The notes: generated from the letters alone by a model not told the origin. A stretch of DNA of 7,175 nt from an uncultured Lachnospiraceae bacterium (GCA_902783205.1 CACZQE010000372.1:1-7175); one strand, 5' to 3'. Counted from the first letter of the stretch, positions 1 to 6,171 are shown. Made by a program: numbers and translations.

Positions 1-455
1 ATTACAGCATTCGCAATCACAAATTCCGGGATATACTGCTGGAGCGCGTTCAACTGATCTTTATAAATATAGGTCATCTGATATTTTCGCTGTTCCGGTA
101 CCTGTTCCCAGAATTCCTTGTCGCCGATCTGTATGATCATTTCCACAGCTACATCCGTTTTTGCATTATCGGAAATATGGCGCATGTAATCCAGTATCTT
201 CCGGTCAGTTCTTTTCTGATTTTTATTATATTCTGCGAGTGCCTGGTCGAACTGGTCATGATACACTTTTTCGACATCCCGGAACAGGTTATCCGTTCCC
301 GCCAGCTGTACGATCTTGTCAGAATCGTAATGACCGGTCTGATTACTTCGGGAGGAATATTTCCGAAGATTATGTTTTGAAGCAGAGGATAGCTTCCTCG
401 TCGTTGTGATCGCATACTTTTTGCTGCTGATGTGGAATGTATATGATACCTGCAT
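1..455 (-). CDS. mobV: MobV/Pre family plasmid mobilization relaxase, N-terminal part (runs off the left edge)
   Basis: The reading frame is open from an ATG at 455 to the window edge, about 151 residues, with AGGAGG at 467-462 six bases upstream. MobV (Mob_Pre) relaxases nick one strand at the origin of transfer so that a plasmid or integrated element can be mobilized by a helper conjugation system. The protein starts MQVSYTFHISSKKYAITTT and carries H28-N-L-R31. This matches the HNxR motif I of MobV enzymes, whose histidine is the DNA nucleophile in MobM of pMV158. Further in are an asparagine-rich segment (SNQTGHYD) and the family-like stretch IIQIGDKEFWEQ. The metal-binding HxDExxPHxH motif expected later lies beyond the edge, so completeness of the gene cannot be judged. 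It is preceded by a hairpin-rich region likely to be its oriT. Family assignment is confident; activity is inferred. Confidence 0.85.
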   Translation of the reverse strand, partial: MQVSYTFHISSKKYAITTTRKLSSASKHNLRKYSSRSNQTGHYDSDKIVQLAGTDNLFRDVEKVYHDQFDQALAEYNKNQKRTDRKILDYMRHISDNAKTDVAVEMIIQIGDKEFWEQVPEQRKYQMTYIYKDQLNALQQYIPEFVIANAV

Positions 456-825
456 TTTTCACCTCCTTTCCATATGAGCGAGCGTTTGATTGCTCCGTAT
501 ACTCTGGCGTGAAAGATACCGGGTCTGCTGTTGTTTTTAAGGGCGGTGTATAACCCCCTAGGAATAACGGCACAAGTGCCGTTATTCCGGGGGCTCTCCG
601 AGGGCTGGTCCGTCCTGTGGACGGCCTGGCAGTCAACGCACGGCTGCATCATAAATGTAATTGCTGGCGATGTATTTTTTATCGGGAATTTCAGTTTATG
701 GGTTTCCATTTCGCCTCAATTCCCGATGCACTGCCTGCACACAAGGGCCCTGCCCTTGCAGAAAACAAGGAGCGCCGCCCCTTGACCCGGCATCGTACCG
801 AAGGATATAAATCCTTCGGACGCTG
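456..825. other. Gene-free, hairpin-rich region between mobV and the sigma-like gene
   Basis: This stretch of about 370 bases holds no convincing gene but five perfect inverted repeats: 561-573/576-588, 610-615/619-624 (CCGTCC/GGACGG), 681-690/718-727 (ATCGGGAATT/AATTCCCGAT), 742-748/752-758 (CAAGGGC/GCCCTTG) and 798-806/811-819 (CCGAAGGAT/ATCCTTCGG). The last lies just beyond the stop of the sigma-like gene but lacks a T-run on either strand. Such density suggests relaxosome assembly sites, replication or transfer signals, or structured leader RNA of the mobV transcript. Confidence 0.55.
554..593. other. Candidate origin of transfer hairpin upstream of mobV
   Basis: A perfect 13-bp inverted repeat, GGAATAACGGCAC (561-573) and GTGCCGTTATTCC (576-588), is separated only by AA. 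It is flanked by CCCCC (554-558) and GGGGG (589-593), which can extend the stem past a two-base TA bulge. It lies about 105 bases upstream of the relaxase start, where MobV-type oriT regions usually sit. There is no T-run on either side, so it is not a normal intrinsic terminator. The oriT role is inferred from position and structure; the nick site was not identified. Confidence 0.5.
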
Positions 826-1233
826 TTATGCCATTATGACAGAAGGAGTGGCTGCTTTAAGCTTTTTATTGAATCTTGAATAGCACATCTTCACAGCCGA
901 TTCCTTCATTTTGTGCCGAGCTGCCGTTTCCTTCCAGCTGTACCCGTAATAAAAATGATCCAGGATCAGTTCCCATAATGTTTCATTCCTGCATTCGGAC
1001 CTTTCCCGTTTCAGTTTTTCAAAGAGCTTTTCACGTTCCTGCAGAGTTTCCGCAAGTTCCTCCTTCAGGTCTGCCACCTGGATCGCACAGGATTCGGTCG
1101 GTCTGCCAATTCCTGAAGATCGAATTCCCAGCGCCATCCCGCCTCTTATTCCCTGTGCGGTTTCGATCTGTGATTCCAGCTGACGGATTCGTTCGTCCAT
1201 AACCTTCAGTTCCGTCAATGTTTCATGAATCAT
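826..1233 (-). CDS. Sigma-70 region 4-like helix-turn-helix protein of the mobile element
   Basis: 135 residues starting MIHETLTEL. I chose the ATG at 1233 because AGGAGG (1244-1239) lies five bases upstream; a longer frame starting at 1260 would have this ribosome binding site inside the coding sequence. The N-terminal half is charged and heptad-like (about residues 4-25 and 52-80), suggesting coiled coil. The C-terminal part, about residues 88-127, reads as a sigma region 4 type helix-turn-helix (HFYYGYSWKETAARHKMKES, then VKMCYSRFNKKLK). There is no region 2, so it is not a complete sigma factor. Small proteins of this kind are common in phages and integrative elements of Firmicutes as transcription activators. 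It lies downstream of the excisionase-like gene, separated by a hairpin, and upstream of mobV on the same strand. Its target is unknown; control of transfer genes is inferred. Confidence 0.7.
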   Translation of the reverse strand: MIHETLTELKVMDERIRQLESQIETAQGIRGGMALGIRSSGIGRPTESCAIQVADLKEELAETLQEREKLFEKLKRERSECRNETLWELILDHFYYGYSWKETAARHKMKESAVKMCYSRFNKKLKAATPSVIMA

Positions 1234-1263
1234 GATTTCCTCCTTTTTCAGTATATACAATAG

Positions 1264-1288
1264 AAAACCACAGCTATTCGCTGTGGTT
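1264..1288 (-). terminator. Hairpin overlapping the end of the excisionase-like gene, possible intrinsic terminator
   Basis: Read on the minus strand, AACCACAG (1288-1281) pairs perfectly with CTGTGGTT (1273-1266) around a seven-base loop holding the TAG stop codon, and is followed by TTCTATTG. The stem has eight pairs but the T-run is short, so termination may be partial. It stands between the excisionase-like gene and the sigma-like gene start at 1233, where it could reduce read-through into the downstream mobilization genes. Confidence 0.5.
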
Positions 1289-1534
1289 CAGATAATCGAT
1301 CAGCTTTTCCCGGTTGACGAGGATACGGTTTCCTGCACGGATGGAAACGATCCTTCCGCTCTGACACAGAGAACGGATCAGGTTGTAGGAAAGTCCTGTT
1401 TCCCTGGATGCTTCCCGTATTGTCAGCATCCTGGGCACACCCTCCATACAGGAAGACTCCATCTGATCATTGATCTGCTCCAACTCCAGTTCCAGTCTTT
1501 TTTTCTTCTCCTTAAGTATTTCGAGCTTGTTCAT
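1274..1534 (-). CDS. Excisionase-like small DNA-binding protein (MerR-type winged helix, HTH_17-like)
   Basis: 86 residues starting MNKLEILKEKKKRLELEL. The ATG at 1534 is preferred over one at 1546 because GAGGAG (1544-1539) lies four bases before it and overlaps the longer form. Residues 1-28 are a charged coiled-coil-like helix. Residues about 37-84 match excisionase-family winged helices: LTIREASRETGLSYNLIRSL (helix-turn-helix) followed by GRIVSIRAGNRILVNREKL, the usual wing and terminal helix. Members either help an integrase excise an element (Xis) or act as small regulators. It is the first gene of the minus-strand operon, behind a near-consensus promoter facing the XRE gene, the same arrangement as xis opposite the repressor in several integrative elements. 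With no integrase visible, the excision role is inferred. Confidence 0.7.
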   Translation of the reverse strand: MNKLEILKEKKKRLELELEQINDQMESSCMEGVPRMLTIREASRETGLSYNLIRSLCQSGRIVSIRAGNRILVNREKLIDYLNHSE

Positions 1535-1556
1535 ACGACTCCTCATTTTTGTTTTG

Positions 1557-1583
1557 TATTTTCACTGCACACATTGTAGCAAT
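1557..1583. repeat. 27-base direct repeat, copy 1, probable repressor operator at the minus-strand promoter
   Basis: TATTTTCACTGCACACATT (1557-1575) plus GTAGCAAT matches copy 2 at 1628-1654 in 23 of 27 positions and in the same orientation, 71 bases away. It overlaps the -10 edge and start site of the minus-strand promoter. The core TGC-N10-GCA is weakly dyad-symmetric. It is the likely binding site of the XRE protein encoded next to it (inferred). Confidence 0.65.
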
Positions 1584-1610
1584 TATATACCCATCATCGT
1601 CACTTGTCAA
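1582..1610 (-). promoter_or_regulatory. Consensus promoter for the minus-strand mobilization operon
   Basis: On the minus strand, TTGACA (1610-1605) and TATAAT (1587-1582) are separated by exactly 17 bases, a perfect housekeeping-type sigma promoter. Transcription would start near 1575, about 40 bases before the excisionase-like start codon. Repeat copy 1 (1557-1583) covers the end of the -10 element and the start point, so a bound repressor would block it. Confidence 0.85.
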
Positions 1611-1627
1611 CTGCTTTTTTGTTTTAA

Positions 1628-1654
1628 TATTTTCGTTGCACACATTCTACCAAT
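1628..1654. repeat. 27-base direct repeat, copy 2, probable repressor operator at the XRE promoter
   Basis: TATTTTCGTTGCACACATT (1628-1646) plus CTACCAAT is the partner of the copy at 1557-1583, differing at four positions. It contains the -35 element of the plus-strand promoter, so a bound protein would cover the XRE gene's own promoter, suggesting autoregulation. Confidence 0.65.
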
Positions 1655-1664
1655 ATGGTATTAT
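1636..1664 (+). promoter_or_regulatory. Promoter of the XRE regulator gene
   Basis: TTGCAC (1636-1641) and TATTAT (1659-1664) are separated by 17 bases. Transcription would begin near 1671, about 43 bases before the chosen ATG. The -35 element lies inside operator-like repeat copy 2. It deviates more from consensus than the divergent minus-strand promoter, so the two could compete or be differentially repressed. Confidence 0.7.
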
Positions 1665-1713
1665 ATGTACAAACCTGATACAGAACGATGAGAAATGAAT
1701 GGAGGTATTTATA

Positions 1714-2175
1714 ATGGGATATGGAAAAAACCTGCAGGATGCGATAAAGAACAGCGGCATGTCTGTGCGGCATGTTGCTAACCTTGCCGGTATCAGCGCA
1801 GACACATTGTACTCAATCATCCGACGTGACTCCTCCGTCCGGTTTGACCACGCCCTGCGCCTGTCAAATGTACTGGGTATCGATGTGGCGGAAATCTGCA
1901 AGGATAATCCTTACCAGGAGGGAGAAGTGCTGCCGGAGAAGCTGTCTGAACTGGGTGGCCTGACAACAAAACTCAACAAATCCACATATATAAAAAACAG
2001 GACGGCTCCTCTTTTGATGCTGTTCGATTATGCGGAGATGGATAAAGTAGATCAGCTTATTTCCAAGTTTTACAAGCTGGATGACGAAGGGCGGGAGACT
2101 GTGTTTAGGGTCCTTTCGGCATTGGAACTGACGAACACGGATAAGGACAGAAGGAAAAAACTAAAGGAGATTTGA
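1714..2175 (+). CDS. XRE-family transcriptional regulator, likely repressor of the mobile element
   Basis: 153 residues starting MGYGKNLQDAI. The ATG at 1714 is chosen because GGAGG (1701-1705) is eight bases upstream; an ATG at 1699 would overlap that site. Residues about 5-62 form a Cro/CI-type helix-turn-helix: MSVRHVANLAGISADTLYSI carries the two helices, followed by RFDHALRLSNVLGIDVAEI. The rest (about 90-153) is helical and charged, including DKVDQLISKFYKLDDEGRET, with no protease or ligand-binding motif I recognise. It is transcribed away from the excisionase-like and mobilization genes across a region with two operator-like repeats, the layout of ImmR-type control in integrative elements. 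Repressor function and autoregulation are inferred. Confidence 0.85.
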   Translation: MGYGKNLQDAIKNSGMSVRHVANLAGISADTLYSIIRRDSSVRFDHALRLSNVLGIDVAEICKDNPYQEGEVLPEKLSELGGLTTKLNKSTYIKNRTAPLLMLFDYAEMDKVDQLISKFYKLDDEGRETVFRVLSALELTNTDKDRRKKLKEI

Positions 2176-2234
2176 AGGAAAATTGTTTTTTTGTATCACA
2201 TTATAGATTAAGTTCTTAATAGAATAATAATGGC

Positions 2235-2876
2235 ATGAAAATCATAGTAATACGTCACGCTGCCGTGAATATGCAGTGGGAAAAGAAATATACTTCATAT
2301 GGATTTGATCGGGCATGCAGGCTGTATGAAACCAGTCACATCAAAGTGGATGAGTCTGTTCGGCAATATACAGATGACCGCCCTGTTTATGTTTCTACCG
2401 CCATACGTACTCAGGAGACTGCCAGACTGTTATTTGGTGATAAAGAATTCGTTATAACGCCGCTTTTGGATGAAACACCGCTGAGATCATGGAAAGATAC
2501 GGACAGGTATTATTCTTTGAATTTCTGGAATGCAGTCGGCCGGCTTCAGTGGCTTTTTAATATAAAACGTCAGCCGGAAACAAACCGGGAAACGAGGCAG
2601 CGGACTAAGAAACTGATCCATATGCTTGTGATAAAAGATGAGGACTGTATTCTGATTTCACATGGATGGTTTCTAAATACGCTGATTGGAGAATTTAAGA
2701 GTGCTGGGTTTGTAGTAAAACGCAGCAGTGTTACAGGGATTGCCCCACTGGAACGAATTGTGCTTACAGAAAAATCATTACACTGCGGCAACTGCAGGCA
2801 TAACTGCCTTCTGGAAAATCCCGGATGTGCAATTGGGAAAGAAAAGGCTCTTATAAAAAGAATTAGTGCAGAATAA
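2235..2876 (+). CDS. Histidine phosphatase superfamily protein with C-terminal four-cysteine motif
   Basis: 213 residues. The N-terminal MKIIVIRHAAV holds the superfamily RH motif with nucleophile H8 (RHA rather than the commoner RHG). VSTAIRTQETA (53-63) is the usual second phosphate-binding segment with R58, LLDE (E80) fits the acid/base position, and LISHGWFL supplies the second histidine H143. Members remove phosphate from sugars, nucleotides, cofactors or proteins in the cytoplasm; the substrate here is not evident. Residues 184-201 are C-x2-C-x3-C-x6-C, as HCGNCRHN then CLLENPGCAIGK, resembling short CxxCxxxC...PxCxxG tails seen on other anaerobe proteins and suggesting a metal or Fe-S site. 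No clear ribosome binding site precedes the ATG. The sequence is visibly AT-richer than its neighbours. It may be cargo of the mobile element or host DNA. Confidence 0.8.
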   Translation: MKIIVIRHAAVNMQWEKKYTSYGFDRACRLYETSHIKVDESVRQYTDDRPVYVSTAIRTQETARLLFGDKEFVITPLLDETPLRSWKDTDRYYSLNFWNAVGRLQWLFNIKRQPETNRETRQRTKKLIHMLVIKDEDCILISHGWFLNTLIGEFKSAGFVVKRSSVTGIAPLERIVLTEKSLHCGNCRHNCLLENPGCAIGKEKALIKRISAE

Positions 2877-3187
2877 AACTGAAAAAAGCCATCTAAGATA
2901 ATTCCGGCGGCTTATTCATTCGATCCTTTTTTGGGTTGTAACATGGATTAACCGTCTATATTAATCTTTCGAGGGAATTGCCACTGAAAATACCCTTCTT
3001 AATTTTGGATGATTTCCAATAGTTCTGCAACTAGATTTATAAATATCATTTTGTTTTTGGTTTATAATGTGACAAATGAATTGCTTTTTTATTCATTATA
3101 CTGGATAATAAATCTGTAACCTGCATTAATGTTTAAGCAACTTATTGAAACATTGGTTATCCGTACAAATGATTTGGGAGGTCAAAA
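2877..3187. other. AT-rich intergenic region upstream of the FMN flavoprotein
   Basis: No gene is seen. It contains the candidate promoter at 3081-3109, a small inverted repeat AATGAAT/ATTCATT (3075-3081/3091-3097) overlapping that promoter, another (GATTAA/TTAATC, 2946-2951/2961-2966), and an isolated TATAAT at 3063-3068 without a good -35. On the minus strand a weak stem near 2909-2887 is followed by six T, but its loop is long. No dyad like the one at 6202-6224 was seen here. Confidence 0.5.
3081..3109 (+). promoter_or_regulatory. Candidate promoter of the FMN-binding flavoprotein gene
   Basis: TTGCTT (3081-3086) and GATAAT (3104-3109) are 17 bases apart, giving a leader of about 70 bases before the ATG at 3188. 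The -10 matches consensus at five of six positions, the -35 only at its TTG. The surrounding region is AT-rich, so chance matches are likely; this is the best pair I found. Confidence 0.35.
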
Positions 3188-4987
3188 ATGAGAAAACTAA
3201 AAACAATTGCCGCAGGTTTAACAATTTCATTGTTGTTTTTGGCTATGTATGGTTGCATTGCTTATGCAAATGATCTGTCAGACGGAACATTTCAGGGGAG
3301 TGGAACCGGCATAGAAGGTGAGATTTTAATCGAAATCTCAGTGCAGGATGGAGCTATTACCGATATTAATGTTTTAGAGGATAATGAAACTGCCGGTGTA
3401 GGTGCTAAAGCCCTTACGATTATCGCTGAGGATGTTTTGGAAAATCAATCTCTCGGGGTAGACAGTGTGGCAGGTGCTACTATTTCAAGCGCAGCGATGA
3501 AGGCTGCAATTGCAGATGCAATTACAGCTGCAGGGGGAGATGCCAGTGAATGGAAGAGCCGTGAAATTCCTGTAGAGGCTGTAGACGAAACTCTTGAATA
3601 TGATGTTGTAGTTGTAGGTGCCGGTTTGACAGGACTGACCGCTGCTTTAACCGCAGAAAAGAACGGGGCTAAAGTTGCTTTGCTCGAAAAACTTGGTATC
3701 GTCGGCGGAACATCTGTTTTCAGTTCGGGTAATTTTCTGGCCGCTTCTACAGATGAGTTGAAGGAAGCCGTAGCTGAAAACTGGAATAAAAGAAATAAGA
3801 TCCAGGATGTCAATCAGGTAAATATGGAAAAGGTAACAAGCCTTCTTGATGTCAGCCCGGAAGTAATTGCAATGTATGAGGATCTCGGAGCGGAATTTAC
3901 ATATGATGAAGAGACCTTTACTTTCTGCCCGACTCCTTCGGAAAAATCACTTGAAAACTGTGCTGTCATTGAAATGGCCGATGCACCGGTTAAGAACAAA
4001 GGATGTGAATCCCTGATCAACAGCCTGGAGACGAGATTATTGGAAGATGGCGTTGATATTTACATGAATACCCGTGCCACACAGCTTATTCAGGACGAAG
4101 ACGGAACGGTGACCGGAGTAATTGCAGAAAGCAAAAACGGCACCAAGACATTTACCGGAAAATCTATTATTCTTGCAACCGGTGATTATGCAAGAAACAA
4201 TGACCTCAATGCCGAGATCGCTCCGGAAACTGTCGGAGAGTATACTGCTACAGCAGTCAGTAATACCGGTGATGGTCTGACGATGGCTTTAGAAGCCGGG
4301 GCTGTGCTCCATGCGTATCAGGAATCTCTGAGTGGTAACTTTAATGCGGATCCGTACGATATGCCTGTTGTCGGTCAGCCTAACAACCAGTTCCCGTTCT
4401 CGATTGTTCTTGTTGACAGGGATGGCCTTCGTAAAGTTAGCGAAGCAGCAGGTCCGCATGACCAACAGGTATTCTTTATCCATGAAGATGATCTGGATTA
4501 TGCATGGGCAATCATGGATCAGGAAATTGCCGATCGTTTTCTCAATCTCGATACTTATCTGGAAAAGACGGAAAGCGGAAGCCCGATTATTGTCGCATAT
4601 AAAGCAGATTCTATTGAAGGACTTGCTGATCAGATCGGTGTAGATGCTGATGTTCTTAATGAGACGATAACGCATTATAATGAACTTTGTGAATCCGGTG
4701 AAGATACAGATTTCGGTAAAGCGGCCGACTATCTGAGCGCGATCGACGACGGAACATACTATGCTGTTAAAGAATATGATATGACCCGTGGTAATTATGG
4801 CGGTATTCTTACAAGCGACAGCTTTGAAGTGGTTGATGCAGAGGGCAATGCCATTCCCGGTCTGTATGCTGCCGGACTCATCAGTTCAGGAGATTATTTC
4901 GGCGATTATTATCCGGGACGTGAAGCACTCAGTCTGGACGCACATGCCGGATATATTGCAGGTCTTGCCGCTTCCTCAGATATGTAA
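3188..4987 (+). CDS. Secreted FMN-binding and FAD-dependent flavoprotein reductase (fumarate-reductase-like superfamily)
   Basis: 599 residues; GGGAGG (3175-3180) precedes the ATG. Residues 1-28 are a Sec signal peptide (basic start, hydrophobic core, AYA before ND). Residues about 33-115 are an FMN-binding domain: D92-SVAGAT-IS fits the Dxx(S/A)GATx(S/T) motif in which T98 would receive covalent FMN from ApbE. Residues 138-168 are a Rossmann FAD site (G144-x-G146-x2-G149, acidic E167), with GTSVFSSGN (174-182), ATGD (330-333) and GDGLTMALEAGA (361-372). This architecture matches exported flavocytochrome/urocanate-reductase-like enzymes that pass electrons through FMN to FAD to reduce an organic acceptor. 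Near the end, YDMTRGNYGG and FGDYYPGREALSL replace the fumarate reductase HxTxGG and NRLGGNA signatures, so fumarate is an unlikely substrate. No apbE or electron-donor gene is in view. The substrate is unknown. Confidence 0.88.
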   Translation: MRKLKTIAAGLTISLLFLAMYGCIAYANDLSDGTFQGSGTGIEGEILIEISVQDGAITDINVLEDNETAGVGAKALTIIAEDVLENQSLGVDSVAGATISSAAMKAAIADAITAAGGDASEWKSREIPVEAVDETLEYDVVVVGAGLTGLTAALTAEKNGAKVALLEKLGIVGGTSVFSSGNFLAASTDELKEAVAENWNKRNKIQDVNQVNMEKVTSLLDVSPEVIAMYEDLGAEFTYDEETFTFCPTPSEKSLENCAVIEMADAPVKNKGCESLINSLETRLLEDGVDIYMNTRATQLIQDEDGTVTGVIAESKNGTKTFTGKSIILATGDYARNNDLNAEIAPETVGEYTATAVSNTGDGLTMALEAGAVLHAYQESLSGNFNADPYDMPVVGQPNNQFPFSIVLVDRDGLRKVSEAAGPHDQQVFFIHEDDLDYAWAIMDQEIADRFLNLDTYLEKTESGSPIIVAYKADSIEGLADQIGVDADVLNETITHYNELCESGEDTDFGKAADYLSAIDDGTYYAVKEYDMTRGNYGGILTSDSFEVVDAEGNAIPGLYAAGLISSGDYFGDYYPGREALSLDAHAGYIAGLAASSDM

Positions 4988-4991
4988 TAAG

Positions 4992-5056
4992 AGCAGCAAA
5001 GTATTTATCTGACATAAATATGCGAAAGACTGCAAATGATATTGTTCTTTGCTGCT
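4992..5056 (+). other. Possible structured 3' untranslated RNA element
   Basis: Perfect 10-bp arms AGCAGCAAAG (4992-5001) and CTTTGCTGCT (5047-5056) enclose 45 bases that include an inner perfect hairpin TATTTAT/ATAAATA (5002-5008/5014-5020) directly stacked on the outer stem. It starts four bases after the flavoprotein stop codon and has no T-run, so it could be an mRNA-stabilising or processing structure rather than a terminator. Confidence 0.35.
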
Positions 5057-5111
5057 ATTTGAGAATGTGTTAACACAGAAAATGTTCAGAGTAAGTCAGA
5101 GCAGAACTTAT

Positions 5112-5142
5112 GGCTCATCACCTCCGGGTGGTGGGCTTTTAT
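5112..5142 (+). terminator. Intrinsic terminator downstream of the FMN flavoprotein gene
   Basis: GGCTCATCACC (5112-5122) pairs with GGTGGTGGGCT (5127-5137) over 11 positions, three of them G-U, around the tetraloop TCCG, followed by TTTTAT. This is a good plus-strand terminator and separates the flavoprotein transcript from the MerR gene. Confidence 0.75.
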
Positions 5143-5370
5143 ATTCATGATAATCAGAATTCCTGCGAAACGTAAATTCTGTTGATGGAAATTTTATTGG
5201 AAGTATGGTAGGGTTAAAGTGAAAATCGTGTTTTACCAGTCCGGATCTTAACTGATGAAGTGTCTGCGCAGGGCTGAGTGGTGTATTCAGTCAAGAGGGA
5301 TTACCTGAGATCGTTGATTTTGCGAAAGTTAACAGATCAGGTCGCTTGATAGAGGAATGTGGTAACGAAT

Positions 5371-6171
5371 ATGGACTATTCAATCGGGAAAGTATCCAGG
5401 CTGCTGGGCCTGTCCGTGGAAGGGATCCGCAATTATGAAAAGAGCGGCATCATCCGGTCAAAGCGAGATGAAGGGTCGAACTACCGTAAATACAGTTATC
5501 TTGACATCGCATCCCTGATTCGCGCCAAAACGTACCGGGCTTATGGGTTTTCGATAAAGGAGACCGGCGAGCTGACCAATTATCATTCGCTGGATGAAAT
5601 CGCCGATGCTTTTGATGAAAAGGTGATGGAATTATCCGCTGATATCAGAATCGCCACAGAAAAAAGGAATTATATGAAAGAGCAGGCGGCTTTGATCCGA
5701 TCAATTGAGGAAATGGCCGGGAAGATCAGAATCTGCCGGATGCCCGCAATTTACCGGATCGAGTTTTCCGAGAACGGGGTGATCGATTTTTCGGACGAGA
5801 CGGTAACACTTCTGAAGACCTGGATGCAGTATGCACCATTTGTATTTTTCTCATCCCGGTATAACGGGAACAGTGTGTACGGAGGGCTGGCGATCAGGGA
5901 CAGGTATGCTGACCTCTTTGGCATTCCGGCATTCCGCACGGAAGGAGAGGGAATCCGGTATCTGCCGGAAACCCTTTGCCTGATGCTGACAGTTAAGGAA
6001 GGGGATACAGGTTATTCGCGTGTGGAGACACTTTCAGCGCTGAAGGATTATGCGTCATGCCACAATTTTGAAATCGGCTGTGATCTGATCGGACATACCG
6101 TGGCCGGTGTCTATAAGAACAAGGATTATCAACGATACAGACAGGTGTTTGCGACAGTCCTGAACGAATGA
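5371..6171 (+). CDS. MerR-family transcriptional regulator with C-terminal effector-binding-like domain
   Basis: 266 residues from the ATG at 5371; a GTG at 5359 would add four residues and lies close behind AGAGG (5351-5355), so the start is uncertain. Residues 2-70 are a MerR winged helix: YSIGKVSRLLGLSVEGIRNY (helix-turn-helix), EKSGII, then the wing and YRAYGFSIKE. Residues about 75-118 form the dimerisation coiled coil. Residues about 120-266 resemble the GyrI-like or ligand-binding domains of BmrR-type regulators rather than a metal site: there is no cysteine pair near the coiled-coil end typical of metal sensors, although isolated cysteines occur (C122, C203, C230, C237). MerR proteins twist promoters with over-long spacers to activate them, and exactly such a promoter lies 29 bases downstream in front of the second flavoprotein gene. 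Ligand unknown, probably a small organic compound related to the flavoprotein's substrate. Confidence 0.88.
   Translation: MDYSIGKVSRLLGLSVEGIRNYEKSGIIRSKRDEGSNYRKYSYLDIASLIRAKTYRAYGFSIKETGELTNYHSLDEIADAFDEKVMELSADIRIATEKRNYMKEQAALIRSIEEMAGKIRICRMPAIYRIEFSENGVIDFSDETVTLLKTWMQYAPFVFFSSRYNGNSVYGGLAIRDRYADLFGIPAFRTEGEGIRYLPETLCLMLTVKEGDTGYSRVETLSALKDYASCHNFEIGCDLIGHTVAGVYKNKDYQRYRQVFATVLNE

Larger units (their letters stand above)
4988..5370. other. Intergenic region between the FMN flavoprotein and the MerR gene
   Basis: No gene is seen. It holds a long-range stem at 4992-5056, the terminator at 5112-5142, an inverted repeat CAGAATT/AATTCTG (5155-5161/5175-5181), and a weak promoter-like pair TTGATG (5182-5187) and TATGGT (5204-5209) with a 16-base spacer that might serve the MerR gene. 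The last 130 bases show nothing I can name. Confidence 0.5.

Noticed and set aside
149..709. A 186-residue minus-strand open frame over the mobV start
   Set aside because: It reads the relaxase gene in a wrong frame. The frame starting at 455 has a strong ribosome binding site and the HNxR relaxase motif.
798..819. Inverted repeat after the sigma-like gene as a rho-independent terminator
   Set aside because: The nine-pair stem is perfect, but neither strand has a following T-run, so it is listed only as a structural repeat.
531..883. Two overlapping plus-strand open frames (531-785 and 617-883) between mobV and the sigma-like gene
   Set aside because: They lack ribosome binding sites, run through several perfect inverted repeats, overlap each other in different frames, and show no domain-like composition. 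The region is better explained as non-coding transfer-origin DNA.
3063..3068. TATAAT as the -10 of the FMN flavoprotein promoter
   Set aside because: No acceptable -35 is found 16-18 bases upstream; the pair at 3081-3109 is somewhat better.
3445..4675. Several minus-strand open frames antisense to the FMN flavoprotein
   Set aside because: They are mirror frames of a strongly supported gene, without ribosome binding sites or recognisable domains.
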